From Cygnus atratus (Eukaryota > Chordata > Aves > Anseriformes > Anatidae): a stretch of 64,000 nt of DNA. Below are positions 24,176 through 36,338 of this stretch, one piece after another. The notes beneath the pieces were generated by a model that was given only the letters and a program-made list of their open reading frames with translations, was not told where the DNA came from and ran no database searches. The first letter of the stretch is position 1. Each line of letters opens with the position of its first letter. The translations under genes and the position numbers were made by a program. The DNA is taken from assembly GCF_013377495.2 (NCBI RefSeq), contig NC_066373.1, positions 3,972,975-4,036,974 of the forward strand, given 5' to 3'.

Positions 24176-25732
24176 TGTCTTTTTGTTAGTTCAGGCTAGG
24201 GAGCTTGTGACAGGAGGGAAGTCTGTGCTGATGGTAACACAGTTGTACATCTTGAGTCTAATTTATTTATTTCATGACTTGACACAAGAGGATGGGGTCT
24301 GCCTTTCATCTCTTTGCCTCTTTTCCTTCTTGTCAGAGTACCAAGAGCACTAAAAGGGCTTTGCAAATTCTAGACCCATGTTTTAGAAGACAGGTTAGAA
24401 CCATAATTTTTTAAAAACAGAGAAAATTTTGAAGTGGGGCAGAATAGCAATGTGAACAACTCATCTCCCTACATACACAACCTATGGCTGTGCAGCAGCT
24501 GCCCTCCTTTTCAGGTTTGTTCTCAGCCCCGCAAGGAGCTTCCTTGGCTGCCACGATCTCAATATGTTTTTTTCTCATTCCTTAAGAATTCTTTTCCTTT
24601 CCACTGCAACTAAAGCTTGTTTAGAATCTCCTCTCCTCTTTTCTCTGCCACATCCTTTCACACACACTGCACAGTCCATGCTGGCAGTGTTTCTTTTTCC
24701 CTTCCCACACCATTCTGCATTGCTTTACATTATTTTCCTGGGCTTTATAGTTTACTCTCAAAGAAGATACAATGGTCTCCCCACACTGCGCACAGTAGCC
24801 ACCAGAAAGTAAAACAGAAGACCTGCTTTGCTGCAGCCCAATCACAAGCTCTTTAAAAGAAAGTAACATAGAGTACAAGCAGTTCCTGTAAGCATATACA
24901 TTAAATTATTACACAGTCAATTGCAAGCAATGTTCAATGTCAAATCAACAGTGTACATGTTACACAAGCAAAAGGAAGTGATGGGGTTTAGAGGACTTCC
25001 AGCACAGCAGTTGAAATTCATCTGAGCAGTCACCAATATTGTGAGATGTACTTTACCAAGCAGAGAAGAAAGACAGGAGGTGTTTTTCTAGTTAAGCTCC
25101 AGAGAAGGGCAACGCAGTAAAGCACAGCTTAAGAAGTGGCCTTGCTTGGGAGTACCTGGAAAGAGCTCCTGTCTGGGGATGGTTTTTCCCTTTCACCTGC
25201 TCTGAGGCCTTCTTTTTCCTTGCCTTCATCAGTGGTGAAGGGCACATGCTTTCCATTTCTCCATTATGCAATCACTTCATACATTTCTTGTCTTGTGGGT
25301 GCAATTTCAAACCCTGGCCTACTTCATCTTTAGTCCTTAAAAAGGTGTATAAATCCTGGCTAAAATATCACAGGGTTTATCACTCTCAAGCTTGGAAAGT
25401 ATCTGAAATTAGAATACACACACTCATTTAGAGTGTTCTCTCCTTTTACATGTATTCTAGGATGCATTGCAAGGAGCAAACCCAGGCACTTACGCACAAA
25501 CTAATGAGCAAAGAGGGACAGAGTTTCTTGGATGCTGAGGGGAGCTAAACACACAGCCCCTCCACAGTAAATTACCTTTTCAACACCACTGTTACAGCTC
25601 AGACTGTTTCCATTTAGTCTTTTCATAATTGTTCCTCTGTTCTTCCAAATAAATATCTACTGTGGCTTGTGTTAGAGGCTTTCATTTAAGACAGGTACCA
25701 CCTGATTATTTGGTTCTCTATTTATATATGAA

Positions 25733-25820
25733 GGGCCAAATTCTGCTGTTTTGTAAGAGGGTACAAAGCTGGTGATCTTGCTCCAGCTCCATTTACCATC
25801 ACAAAAAGGAAATTCAGCCC
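25733..25820 (+). repeat. Ancient inverted-repeat element remnant
   Basis: The left end 'GGGCCAAATTCTGCTGTTTT' and the right end 'GGAAATTCAGCCC' form an imperfect terminal inverted repeat about 88 bp apart. The left end matches the start of a common amniote palindromic repeat ('GGGCCAAATTCTGCTCTC...') that I recall from turtle and crocodile sequence. No transposase is present, so it would be a non-autonomous relic. Confidence 0.45.
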
Positions 25821-26924
25821 ATCACCTCTTTTCTTAGAGAGAAATCACACCCTGTCTTTTGTTCCTCCTTGATAGACCTATTTCCTTTCCTGCCATATGT
25901 CCTGGCAGGTAAGAAGCAGGATTAGGTTATAATGAGTACAAATGGATTTACATATTGAGGCTGCTGGGCACAGATAGATGCTGCATTTCCACCTGCCTTT
26001 TCAAGCTGCCAAACGGTCTGCACTTGCCTGTTCTGGTTTGTGTCATGGCTTCGAACCTCCTTTGAACATCGATCCTGAGACAGCAGTCATAGAAGGGGTG
26101 ATGCCACACTTTCAGCTGCCATCATTCTGCTAGGGAAATGTGGCTTGTCCCTTATCATTATTGTTAATGCCTGTTTGGGGGGATTTAGCATATCATTTCA
26201 CACAGCGCTTTTTCCCTTCTCTCAAACTGTCAGGGATCCTCTTCTTAATAGAAACGGAAAATTAATTTCTGCTTCAGAAGTTGCTGTGAAATAGACAATA
26301 TACTGCAATTTGATTTTTGGCATAGCATCTTTCCTACATCCTGAATCCAGATCTCTTCAGTGATACAGATACTACAAAAAACAATGGATGGTATAGTTTA
26401 CCCATTCGGCCCCCCCCCGAAAATAACCTAAGGAGTTGGTTCTTCATACCCACCATTCAGAATCATTATCATTGAATCTTTTACAGGCTGGACATTATCT
26501 TGTCTTAGCATCACTTACCAAGATATAAACCACTAGGGGGTTAATAGTGTAGAGGAATGCCTTGCCTGCCAGAGCTTATGGACAGACTAGTTAAATGACT
26601 CGGTTATATTCTCCATAAAAAGAGATTTTCATGCATTACTCCCATCACACCGAGACATGAATGTGTCTTACTGTCTCCATTTTAAGGTGTTCTTGAGAAA
26701 GTTTCCTATGAAAGAAAGGATTTGTTCTATGGGCTTCAAAAATCCACGTCCAGGAAAAAAGAGAAGCAATTGCAACAGTGAATATATACTTGGAACTGAG
26801 ACAGCACGTACAGCAAACGAGACTTGCATTTTCACAGACAACCACACTGTTGTCAACTAGATAGAGCTGAGAACTTGGAAATCAAGAGTTGCCCTTTCAG
26901 ATGTTAGACTTTCTTTCTTAGCCC

Positions 26925-27005
26925 AAGGTACTTCAGTGCCTAGCCTCAGTTTCTCTGCCAGATGGCAGCAATCGTACTTGCTCATTTTAAAGATGAACTT
27001 TTAAC
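26925..27005 (+). mobile_element. Possible MIR/L2-type tail fragment
   Basis: 'AGTGCCTAGCCTCAGTTTCTC' followed by 'TGCCAGATGGCAGCAATCGT' and 'CTCATTTTAAA' resembles the common 'TGCCTCAGTTTCCCCATCTGTAAAATG' tail of MIR and L2 elements. Only about 80 bp is comparable, so chance similarity remains possible. Confidence 0.3.
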
Positions 27006-27589
27006 TGGGTGCTTCACAAGTCTCTGTAAGAGTACTTGCTGATATGTACATACAGGGCATTTTTATTGGTACTTCTCAAACTGCAGCTGGTTCTAACTAA
27101 CTTAAAAGATCCAGAGACAATGTGGTAGTTCCAGGTATTTCTCTTCTCTTGCAAAGTAGGTGAGAATTTAAGGAGAGAGAAGTGATTGGGAAAGCAAAAG
27201 GAACAAAACAAATCCAAAAGTTCAAATTCCACTCGATATGAAATCACTGTGAATTGGGAAACAAAAGGAAAGGATGTCCTGAAATCAGAACTGTCTTTTA
27301 GGCATGCAGAAATGAGGCTATATCTTAGTATGCATATCCAAAGTGAGACAAATAAAAGAGCAAATGAAATACTTGGTTGAATCATGGGGGGAATTCTGTA
27401 GTGTGCGTGACTGTCATTGCACAGTGGGTGTCAGCCCTCAATCAAAGCAAAGAATTCCAGTCATTGCATTGGAAAGAATATTATGGGACTTGAAAAAAGA
27501 GGAACAGGAGAGTAAAGGATTGACATTGTTGCCTTCAGCTTTAAAAGAAGGAGTTACGAGGACTAGTTTAAAACCTTAACCTCAGAAAA

Positions 27590-27845
27590 AAAGTTGAATG
27601 AGGGTATCTAATTAAAGAGCTCAAGCTCTATAATGGTAGAGCTAATGTCAGCATTATTCATAACTCAATGCAGAAAATTTGACAAAAGAGCACAAATGGA
27701 ATTTAAATTGAAATAAAAGACACAGGGGAGGATCTTCTCTGTCTGAAAGTAATAAATGTTTGGAGCAATCTACCTGGCAAGGTTTAGGAGGTGATGACAC
27801 CAAGGGCATTTTCAAGAAGCACCTAAATTTTGCTCTGTGGAAACA
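27590..27845 (+). mobile_element. Probable old CR1/L2-like LINE 3' remnant
   Basis: The block near 27755-27830 reads 'TGGAGCAATCTACCTGGCAAGG', a short spacer, 'GGCATTTTCAAGAAGCACC'. This follows the same order as the 3' part of old sauropsid CR1/L2-clade elements ('GGAATAATCTGCCAAGGGAGG' then a 'TTTAAGA..' segment). Upstream, 'GAGGGTATCTAATTAAAGAGC' and an AC/AA-rich stretch are also compatible with that family. The match is by eye and diverged; no terminal octamers survive. Short open frames overlapping it on both strands are best explained as chance. Confidence 0.38.
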
Positions 27846-28461
27846 AGGCATTAATATGGATGAGCTCAGATAAGCCAAATAGCCAATTCTCATATGTTTG
27901 CGGCCAGCACCAGCAGCTGCTTGATCTCTAATGAGCACAGGAGATTGGCAATGGCAAACAGCGTCCTTTTTCAGGCTGATGGTGTGAGCAAGACCCTATA
28001 ATGGATAAGGACATGTTTACCTTGGACTCATGTGTGATGTCTTCTTTACTGTAATATTTATGAAAATGCTTTTCTCCCTGGGGATATACTGTTTTCCATC
28101 CCATACACACAACCCAGAAATAATTTACAGCCAAGGAAGAAAATGGTTAATTTCTACCACTTGTCAAAGAGCTAAATCAAATCATTTGTTGCTATTTGTT
28201 TATAAAACATAATAAAATTGAAGGAGGAAAGGGGAGGAGAATGGCTTAGAGTGAGCTTTGTTAAAAGGTATTTTAAAGATCTTTTTTTTTCCTTTTGCTG
28301 GCCCTTACTAACACCTTTTCTCACACATTAGAGTTCATTATTGATCCTAAAGGAAGAGCTGCTCATACTGGCATTTAGGATGTCTCATGAAATGAATACC
28401 TCTTTCATGGTTTAGTCTTTTTGTGCTGAATCTGGACTTATGAATCCTATTCTGTTTTGGA

Positions 28462-28478
28462 TTTTTTTTTTTTTTTTT
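28462..28478. repeat. Poly(T) run of 17
   Basis: T run followed by 'CAGG', which mimics a splice acceptor; no convincing exon follows. Confidence 0.95.
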
Positions 28479-28904
28479 CAGGCTCAGGCCAGTGCTAAAT
28501 TTTGTGAGGCTCACACTGGAGTTTAATTTAATATAATGCTATGATAGCTGTTGTTTTGACAGGTCTTTGAAGATTTAACATGAATGCAGGTGTTCTGAAG
28601 GAATTACATAAAGTTTCATTTTCATCCATAAGAGCAGTGAAAATTAAAAGTCTTTCATGAACAATCACAAGCTTCCAGGAGAACAGGACTGTGTGAGCCA
28701 TAAACAGATTCCTATTGTGTTTTAAGGTTCACATTTCTTCTCTTAATTATATCTTGAGAAGGTATTTCTGGTGACTCTGATGACTATTCCTAGGCATACA
28801 ATCTGAATTGTGTTCACTGAAGGTATAAGCCAATCTCTTTATGCAAATTTCCATAGAAATGCTCCCAAAAGTCAGATCTGAAATTAAGTTAATTTGTGAT
28901 TATC

Positions 28905-28995
28905 ACAATGGAGCTTGAAACAGGGTCTGGGGTTCTGTTCTTGGATTTGCCACTTAACTGCTTTGTAACTGTGGGTTATTTGTATATTTAGAACA
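28905..28995 (+). mobile_element. Ancient MIR-like SINE core fragment
   Basis: The segment 'TTGGATTTGCCACTTAACTG' followed by 'CTTTGTAACTGTGGGTTATT' resembles the conserved core of MIR/CORE SINEs ('CTCTGCCACTTACTAGCTGTGTGACCTTGGGCAAG', from memory). Only the core is recognisable and the flanks have drifted. The surrounding 26.9-31.4 kb holds several other old repeat remnants, which makes a repeat origin more believable than chance. Confidence 0.45.
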
Positions 28996-30513
28996 AACTC
29001 CAAAGCTTGGTAGAGTTGATGTCTTTCTATTTATTTCAATAAGCTCTTAGAATATGACCCATTTCCATTTGGATGAATTGATCTCTCTTACATGGATCTA
29101 GATGAATCAAATTCTTTCTATAAAATTATCCTGGATTTCATGCAAAGGTATGAATTCACTTCCTTGAATTTCTCATCTATTTGTTGAAGCACCCTTGCAT
29201 ACTTCATTAAACATTTGACTGTCTAGAGAAAGTTTCATGATAATCACCAAAATCCATATGTGGGATGAATTTAGGGATTTGCTGCAGTAGTTTTTTTTTC
29301 TGGCAAAAAGTAACATACAAGTAAAATACACATGGTTGTGTTCTCAGCTGCCCTAAAAATCATCATTACATCCATCTGTATGTATCAACATTATTTAGTC
29401 GTTTCAAAGAGGCCAATTCTGAACTGGTTCTCCAGTCCAGACTGATCTGACATCCGTACTGTTTGTATGCAATACATTGATGAGCACAGCACAGGCACTT
29501 CATGACCCAGCTGCAACCAGACTAATAGGCTGCAACCAAGACAGATTGCTGCAGGGCACAATTTGCTGTGCTTAAGTCCTTTCAGGGGCCCATTCCTAGT
29601 CCTCTAGTACAGAAATAGCCAGGAATCTATAGATCCCAAATATGTGATCTACTTTAAGAAAGTTGGCTAGATTTTAATTGGGTCCTTGAGAAGTTTTATA
29701 TAATTGCATGTCTTGTAAGCATCAGCTAAATTGTGTTTATTATGGTGCTTTCAAATGAGGTTCTATAGTTCTATATTTTCTTTGCAAGAAGGACCCATAG
29801 CCCTAAACTGCAAGTTAAATTGTACCATTGTCGTCCAAGTCCTTAGGGTCTGTATGCAATTTCACTACTTTTATAAGTTTGGTCCTTTATGAAATCCTTT
29901 GGACTTCTCAATGAGCAGGAGAAAAGGTTGTGTAAGAAACAGCTATTTTAAGAAAACACTCTTTTAAGACAATTAACCCCATGCAAGCTGTATTTGTTGG
30001 GCAGGCAAAATGTGCAGAAGTCTAGCTTTCAAAGAAAACAAAGATCATATAGAAAAATAAAATGTTACTAAGGGAATCTATGAACATGCTAGGAGAACAA
30101 CTTCCTATGCCTGATTTCTATTTTTAGCAGATTTCTATTTTCATGTTGCGGCAGTGGACCTGTCAGTTCAAATAGTGATTTGGATTTAATCAATTTAATC
30201 ACCTTAATTTATTCACATTGACCAGAACCAAAAGTACAGAGTTCTATTAATTAAATAACAGTCCCACAGAATGTACAAAAAAAGTGATATCCATAAGGGA
30301 TTCTCATTCCACCTTTCCTTCTTTCAATAAGGACTTTCAAAACCCTCAAGAGTCACTTATGGTCCTTTTCTACTAATGAAGTGATTAATAGAACATCCTA
30401 ATTATTCTTTAACAAGGCAAGAAATACTTCCCTCTGAGCCAAGGGGCAAACCAAAACATAAGGATTATTCTGAAAAATGTCATCAAACAACTGAGAGGTA
30501 CAGAGAGGAAGAC

Positions 30514-30537
30514 AAAAAAAAAAAAAAAAAAAAAAAA
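30514..30537. repeat. Poly(A) run of 24
   Basis: Uninterrupted A run preceded by 'CAGAGAGGAAGAC'. Confidence 0.97.
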
Positions 30538-31043
30538 GACCCCCAAATTACATTAAATTCAGGTATCAGATCCTTTAAATTCTTCCTCCACAAATTGCAC
30601 ATGAAGGCAATGATTACATATCACTTGTGCTTCTGCAGGAGGATATGAATTGGATTGAGGAATAAAACTATAGCATTTACTGGAAATAGTGAAATTTCCC
30701 TGTTCTTTCATTCTCACTTTATTTGTTCATTTTCATATTAAAGTCAGACTATATGACTACTTAGACCTAGGAAGAAGCAATGAATTTGAGGTATGTAAGG
30801 ACATTCTGACATACTTAGAGAACATTTACCTAGTATATTGTAGAGTTAAGGATTTGACCTCCAGAAGCTGTAAGATGCGAGTTTGCTCTCCCTTAGTCTA
30901 AGCTTACCAGAAGCTGTTACTGTATTAACATAGCACTTCATCCAGGCTAATAAACCTGCCAAGTGCTCAGGTACTAAATGCACCTTTAGTCATGTCAAAA
31001 GGTTCTGTACTCTGCTAATACTTTCACTATAGTCAGTGAGTCT

Positions 31044-31090
31044 AATTTCTGCTGTTGTAAATCAGCACAACTTCAATGCAGTCCCTGGTA
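31044..31090 (+). repeat. Possible ancient repeat fragment
   Basis: 'TAATTTCTGCTGTTGTAAAT' then 'CAGCACAACTTCAATGCAGT' resembles a fragment of the same amniote repeat seen at 25733-25820 ('AAATTCTGCTCTC..GTGTAAATC..CTTCAATGG'). It is short, diverged and low confidence. Confidence 0.28.
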
Positions 31091-31357
31091 CTCCAGCAAT
31101 ATCTGTCAGCTGAGGCTTTGGCTCATTATGTCAGGAAATCACAACCTTGACAACAGAGAGCTGTGTAAGGGTTTCTGCAAAGCGGCTCACGTAGCTGTAT
31201 TGCTGGAGATCTCTAAGCATGGTTGTGTTCATCCCACAGCTAGTGAAACTCATGCCGTTGGCCTCAGAAGAGTTTTTAGGACAGTATCACCTTGTGCTGT
31301 GATCTTGCCTTGCTGAGATGGGCTGTGCTGAATCAGCTATTGAAACCCAACATCAAG

Positions 31358-31405
31358 GTTTTTCAAAGCACCTAATTTTCCTGAGTGCCTCAGGAACTAG
31401 GAGTA
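31358..31405 (+). repeat. Possible ancient repeat fragment
   Basis: 'TTTTTCAAAGCACCTAATTT' followed by 'CTGAGTGCCTCAGGAACTAGG' resembles a widespread old sauropsid repeat with a 'TTTTCAAAAGCACCTAAGTG..TTAGGAGCC' layout. It lies within the repeat-rich 27-31 kb patch. Weak evidence. Confidence 0.22.
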
Positions 31406-31974
31406 GAATGGCCTTTGATAGACAAGATCAAAGCTCTGTAGATCCATGAAAGTTATAGGGACACTAGGAAAAGTAATATGCTATGCTGAGCAGAGAAATT
31501 AGGAGTCTTAAGGAATCAGGCAAATTCTTTTGCTTACTCAGACATAATTTTGGGGTAAGCTGTTTGACTCCTTCTATCTGTTTTTGTTGTGTTGACTAGG
31601 AGTAAATGTTGTTAAATAAAGAAAAATGGTACAAAATGTATTATTTAAAATAACACAAAGAAAGAGCAAGATCGTTCACCAACTGTATGTATTTTATTCC
31701 TAGATAGTGCTCTACAAAAATATCATGTCTAATAGGCAGTCTGTCTCCAGGAGTCACAAATTACTACAGTTAGAATGGATTATAAATCTCAAGTAAAGTC
31801 TAGTCAATTCTACAAGTGATGTATTTCTTTTATTACTGACCCTTTATTGCTTCTCTCTCTCATACACATCTATCTTTTTTTCTTGGGCAGAGGGGGTGTC
31901 ATGCTGCATTAGTAATCTCAACAGCTTTTCTAGTCAAACCCATTTTCTTTCCTTTTCGCATCAGAAAACCTGAA

Positions 31975-32009
31975 TCTCTCTCTTTTCTCCACCTCCCCCC
32001 CTCCCCCCC
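31975..32009 (-). repeat. Pyrimidine-rich tract with two C runs
   Basis: A T/C-only run to 31990, one A, then a C-dominated run with two C7-C8 blocks to 32009. Confidence 0.9.
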
Positions 32010-32335
32010 AGTACTCACTTAGCTACGTAACAAAATACAGGGATATGAAAGGTATTTAAAAGGGCAAGCAGAGAAATTGTGACATTTAAAAAAGAAGTAC
32101 TTTTCCCAGAACAGAAGGATTCATTTACTATCACTGTCTTTTTAAGGGAAGAAAAAAGGTCCATTTCAGTTGAATTTTGCATCAGAAAGACAAACCTTTA
32201 AATTAGTGAACATGAATTTACTTGATCTGGGTTGAAATTACCAGAAAGAAGGCACTTGCTGTTTCTAAGTAAACATTCCAATAGATGTTTTGTTCCCTGA
32301 AAAAATTTGCTTTTCCAGCTTTCATCTTGACTCAC

Positions 32336-32452
32336 CTTGGGGAAAAAAAGTTGAAACATCTCTAGCTGCTGCAGAGCAGTACCAGCATCCAAGTCTATTA
32401 GCTGCTCATAGGGCTTGAAGGAGTAAGTTTCAAGGGATGTGGGGGGTCTGGT
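32336..32452 (-). other. Possible internal coding exon (unconfirmed)
   Basis: A very good minus-strand donor (CCCAAG|GTGAGT) ends 117 bp that are open in one frame as 39 whole codons. The peptide includes SFKPYEQLIDLD and LQQLEMFQLFFPK and reads like a globular or helical protein segment, but I cannot name a family. The acceptor used for the left limit (GGACTCAG) is weak; a better one, 'ACTTACTCCTTCAAG', would shorten the exon to start at 'CCCTATGAGC'. The frame reaches a stop just upstream of both. Only transcript evidence or cross-species conservation could confirm it. Confidence 0.22.
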
Positions 32453-33784
32453 CTGAGTCCAAATCTAAGCACTGAAGATCCAGGATGTGATGGCCTTTCT
32501 AGTAACTGTGGTCATGAACAATAAGCTCCGAGTCAGTTACGCATAGCTGTTTAACAGCCAGGCTGGATGCTAGACCTTCAAGCCTGAGCAATCAGAAACC
32601 TGCTAAATTAAATCCACTTAGACACTGAAACAACGTGTGGGGCCCAATCTCTTCCACACGGCAGAAAAACGTGAGAGATAAAACCCTTCCTGCCAGGTGC
32701 CGGGTGCTGAGCAACCATACAGACTCTTTATAGTGCGCAAGGAAATCTCAATCCCTTCCTGGCAACAGACAGGAATGTTCTGCAGATCTCTATGCTATTT
32801 TGATGTCTGAATGTAAAAATCTCTTAAAACAAATATACGAAACATGCTACGCTGGAGAGAGACAAATCTCCCTTCCACCCTCAGGGACTGAATGCAACTT
32901 ACAATTGCTGAGTGAATAATTAGTGGTAATTAGCACTAGAAATTGATGCCTTTGGAGATAGTCTGCCAAGTTTTTAAGCACTTTAATACTAATGGATTTT
33001 TTTTTTCTCAGGGATAAATCTTTATAGAGGAAGCAAGTGCAAATTGATTTTTAAAGAGCCTGTCCAATGTTGAATTTATCTTACAAAAACATTGGGTTTA
33101 AAAACAATTACATTTACCTTCAATGTATTTTAATGCTTTTTTCCAGTGTGTTCATTTCTCTTTAAATATTTTTGCTGTCACTTTATGTCTAGCTCCTTGG
33201 AAATGAGTATATGGAGTACATTTGAATCTTTAGAAGGTGCTAGGATAACATATGACACTATGTCAAGCTATTTAGTTCCTATATCATTTTTCAGTTACAG
33301 AAAAGTATTCAGCTTTAGTGATAATGGCAATATAATTATACTTGGAATTGTAAGAGTGAAGTTCTCTTAGCGGGGTAGAGGCAAAGACCTAAGCATTAAA
33401 AAAAATTGTACATGCAATTTCATGTCTCCTCTATCCAAATAGTTGTTGACTGAACTCAGAATCCTTATTTAGGTTTCTTTTCAGATCCTTCCAGCTAAAA
33501 TCTAGTATTAAGGCAATAAGAGCTGGAAAAAGAACTTGAACTTCTCCCTTCTAACTTGTGTAGCATAAGGGATTTGTGCATTTCCGTGGGGAAATAAACA
33601 GTAAACATGTAAGCAGGACTTTAGAGTTGGTGCACTGACAGGTCAAGGAGCGCACTGTACAGACTCTTATTGCACTGCTAGCTTCGTGCAGGGTTAGGGA
33701 TGCAGTTAGGTGCAGAGTCTGGTTCCAGTACTTTACTTGAATTAGACTGAAATGTCAAAGATAAATACAATACCTTGATTTCCA

Positions 33785-33802
33785 GAAGTTCTGGAAGTTC
33801 TG
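33785..33802 (+). repeat. Tandem 9-bp repeat with alternating GAA/TTC
   Basis: GAAGTTCTG occurs twice back to back, giving GAA-g-TTC-tg-GAA-g-TTC. The centre TTCTGGAA has the inverted arrangement seen in heat-shock elements, but the GAA-TTC spacing is one base rather than two, so a functional element is doubtful. Confidence 0.6.
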
Positions 33803-34447
33803 GGCACCTTGACCTCTCCCAGAAGTGTCTAAGAAAACATATATTCAAGACCTCAAAATTCTGATTGGAGAAAGCTTAGAGATTTTTGCAGGTGGTTGAT
33901 GTGGAAAAGCCTAAAATAAGAAAGAAAACTGTCTTATTATATTATATGGTAGCCAGGAGTCTGAGCATTAAATCAGGGCAGCAGTTTCTTTGTTGTTATC
34001 ACTGCAATACACTGAGGATAAAAAGAGGAACTTCTGGAGAAATCAGAGCTGAAAGCAAGGTTTGAAACATATACATGCTAAATATTAAGTATGTTAACTA
34101 GAGCAAAAGTATGTAACTTTTATAATGTGGTATATGGATGCCAGGTTCAGTGAAGCGATCTGCTCTGTTGTGTTTTTTTAACACTGTTCAAATTATGCAG
34201 TCAACGTACAAATCAAATTAACTTCCTGCAGCAAGAAAGAAGGACCGATTTTTATTTATAGGGAAAATGATTCTTTTTCACTGCCATCTTGAGATGTCAG
34301 AATATTTGTTCATGGCAGTACGAATGTGAGAATTACAAAATGAACAAAGACACACAACAGCCTCTCTGCTCCTCCCTCCCTTCCACTTACAGAATAGACA
34401 TTTTCATATAGGTCATGACCCAAAACCAGCTCAAAGCAATGACATAC

Positions 34448-34573
34448 CACCGCTGATCTCCATAGCCTTTGGATGAGGCTTTTGTTGAAATGACTGCCTA
34501 CTCCACACGAGAGAGTTCTCTGACCATGTACGGGACCGTATCTTGTGAGGACAGTTTACATTTGCGTTATCCT
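34448..34573 (-). other. Possible internal coding exon (unconfirmed)
   Basis: On the minus strand a good acceptor ('TTCTGTTTGTCTTCAG') precedes 126 bp with one frame open throughout, followed by a good donor (CGGTG|GTATGT). The exon would be symmetric in phase (two bases first, one left over). The translation begins DNANVNCPHK and contains RSRTWSENSL; I do not recognise the protein. The stretch has about five CpG dinucleotides against a CpG-poor background, which favours a conserved exon. Its phase would join directly to the candidate at 3694-3865, but not to the one at 32336-32452. A 42-codon open frame is not rare by chance, so confidence stays low. Confidence 0.25.
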
Positions 34574-35246
34574 CTGAAGACAAACAGAATTTCTGCTCAT
34601 TAAGTGCATGAATGGGAAACAAGCCACAGAGTTTACCTTGTGGACTCTAGCAATGTCAGATTCGAAGTCCAGAGACCTTTCTTTGCAACCTAGCTTCTAA
34701 GCACGTGACTGTGACAGCTCATGTATGATGTGTGTATGCTTCAGAGTAGCACTTGGAAAACTTAGGCAAGTAATGCTTCCTTTTCCTATTTTATTAATTT
34801 TTGCTTTTAAAACCTGCATACAGACAGGTATGACTTATCTTTTGCTGTGAATAAAAATTAATTAATGTAAAAGATGCTTTACCCAAACAACCTCTACTTC
34901 AAATTATTCACAGATCCTACCAATATGAAGCCACTGCATTCATAGCTTGTTTGTCTTCGCCATTTATTATCTGGAGATATTTCATATGCAAAGTCATGAA
35001 GATGTGTGCTAACACTTCTTTGGGCACAGGTTCTGTGAGTTGTTTGTGAACAAAACATCAAAGGAGACAAGCAGGGGGTATTGAATTATTTTTGTTTATG
35101 CCAGCTAACACTAAAGGCTTTTGTGATCCCAAGTATGTTGTACATTGGTATTAGGAAATTCACTACTCTATCAAAATTTTGAGTTTATAGTCTCCCTACA
35201 TCTGTCACTCTTCCCTCTTCTGGTCAAAAAATCATAAGATCCAATA

Positions 35247-35287
35247 CTCTCCCCTTCCTCTTTCTCCTTTGCCCTCCCTCCCCTTCC
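35247..35287 (-). repeat. Pyrimidine-rich tract
   Basis: T/C-only apart from a single G at 35271. Confidence 0.88.
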
Positions 35288-36338
35288 ATTGAATAATACC
35301 TTTTGCTCTCAGAGTATATTAAGTACAGCATGATTCTCCAGAGATTATTTTCTCCCTTTTTATTGCTTTTGACTCTTTATTACTGCTCATTAGAATGTTA
35401 TTAACTTGGCTGCAGTTACAACAATATTCAACACCTGTTTCATCTAGTAAGCACATTCCCTTTCCCTTCTGTAGCATTGCACACCTGGGCCTTGAATTAT
35501 TCCCTTTGGCTGAGTTGAAAGAAGGAGCATGAGAGAGCAGGTCCTGGGTTTTTCTGAGGTCAGAGGCTTTTAATTTGTGACTCAACATGAATCCTGTTAT
35601 TATTGATTTTGTGGCATAATTTTCATCCTGACTGTGTGTGGGGACTGACACTGACAATTATTTTGGAAGAGCAGAGATATGAGTGGTATTTCAATGGAAA
35701 AGAAGAGACAAGATTTAGTCAGGTTTTAGCTGAACTGGATTATTGGTTGGAAAACTTCATGTTGAGAAAAAGAGACATGTACAGATGGGCTGTGGCTTGG
35801 CTGGTGCGTGCAATACAAAAAGGCCAGCAGTCCTCTGGAGCTCCAGCTATGTTTTACTTCCAACACTGTTATCAGCGGGTCAGAAACAGAGGTTCACCAC
35901 TTTTTTCTCTCCCCCCCCACCACTAAGACAAGGCTAAACAAAAGCCAGGGGTTGTGTCCTTACGAGTGATATTTCTGAACGTGACACGATGAAATGCTAG
36001 TGAAGTAGAGGCCTGTAAGGGAAAAGAAAAAGCATAGAAGAAATGGAGAATATGGAATGAGATTATCCTGTGATAACATATGTTCTCAAAAAACCAAGCA
36101 GAGCTACATTATTTGGAATTGTATTGAAGAGAAATGTTTCCCCACCTCTCTAGTGATGGTTATTGCTTACAAATAAAGACCACAGATGTTTTCTTTTCAG
36201 GATTTGTGTTTTCTCCTTTATTTAGTCAGGCTTTTTCAGTTATCAAAACCGGAATGAAGTCACAGCAATATCTCACAGAGAGAAGAGTGAGGACAAGAGA
36301 ACAGGGACAGGATAGAAACATGTCTGTGCAATTTAGAG

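Larger units (their letters stand above)
18325..25732. other. Unique AT-rich sequence, no gene seen
   Basis: Homopolymers and the small GC bump at 24054-24175 only. At 20502-21175 several frames of 76-95 codons overlap on both strands; none has a recognisable domain and the mutual overlap points to a stop-poor patch. Confidence 0.55.

Noticed and set aside
27014..27385. 123-codon minus-strand open frame
   Set aside because: Low-complexity Phe/Ser/Leu-rich translation of A/G-rich plus strand, next to old repeat sequence.
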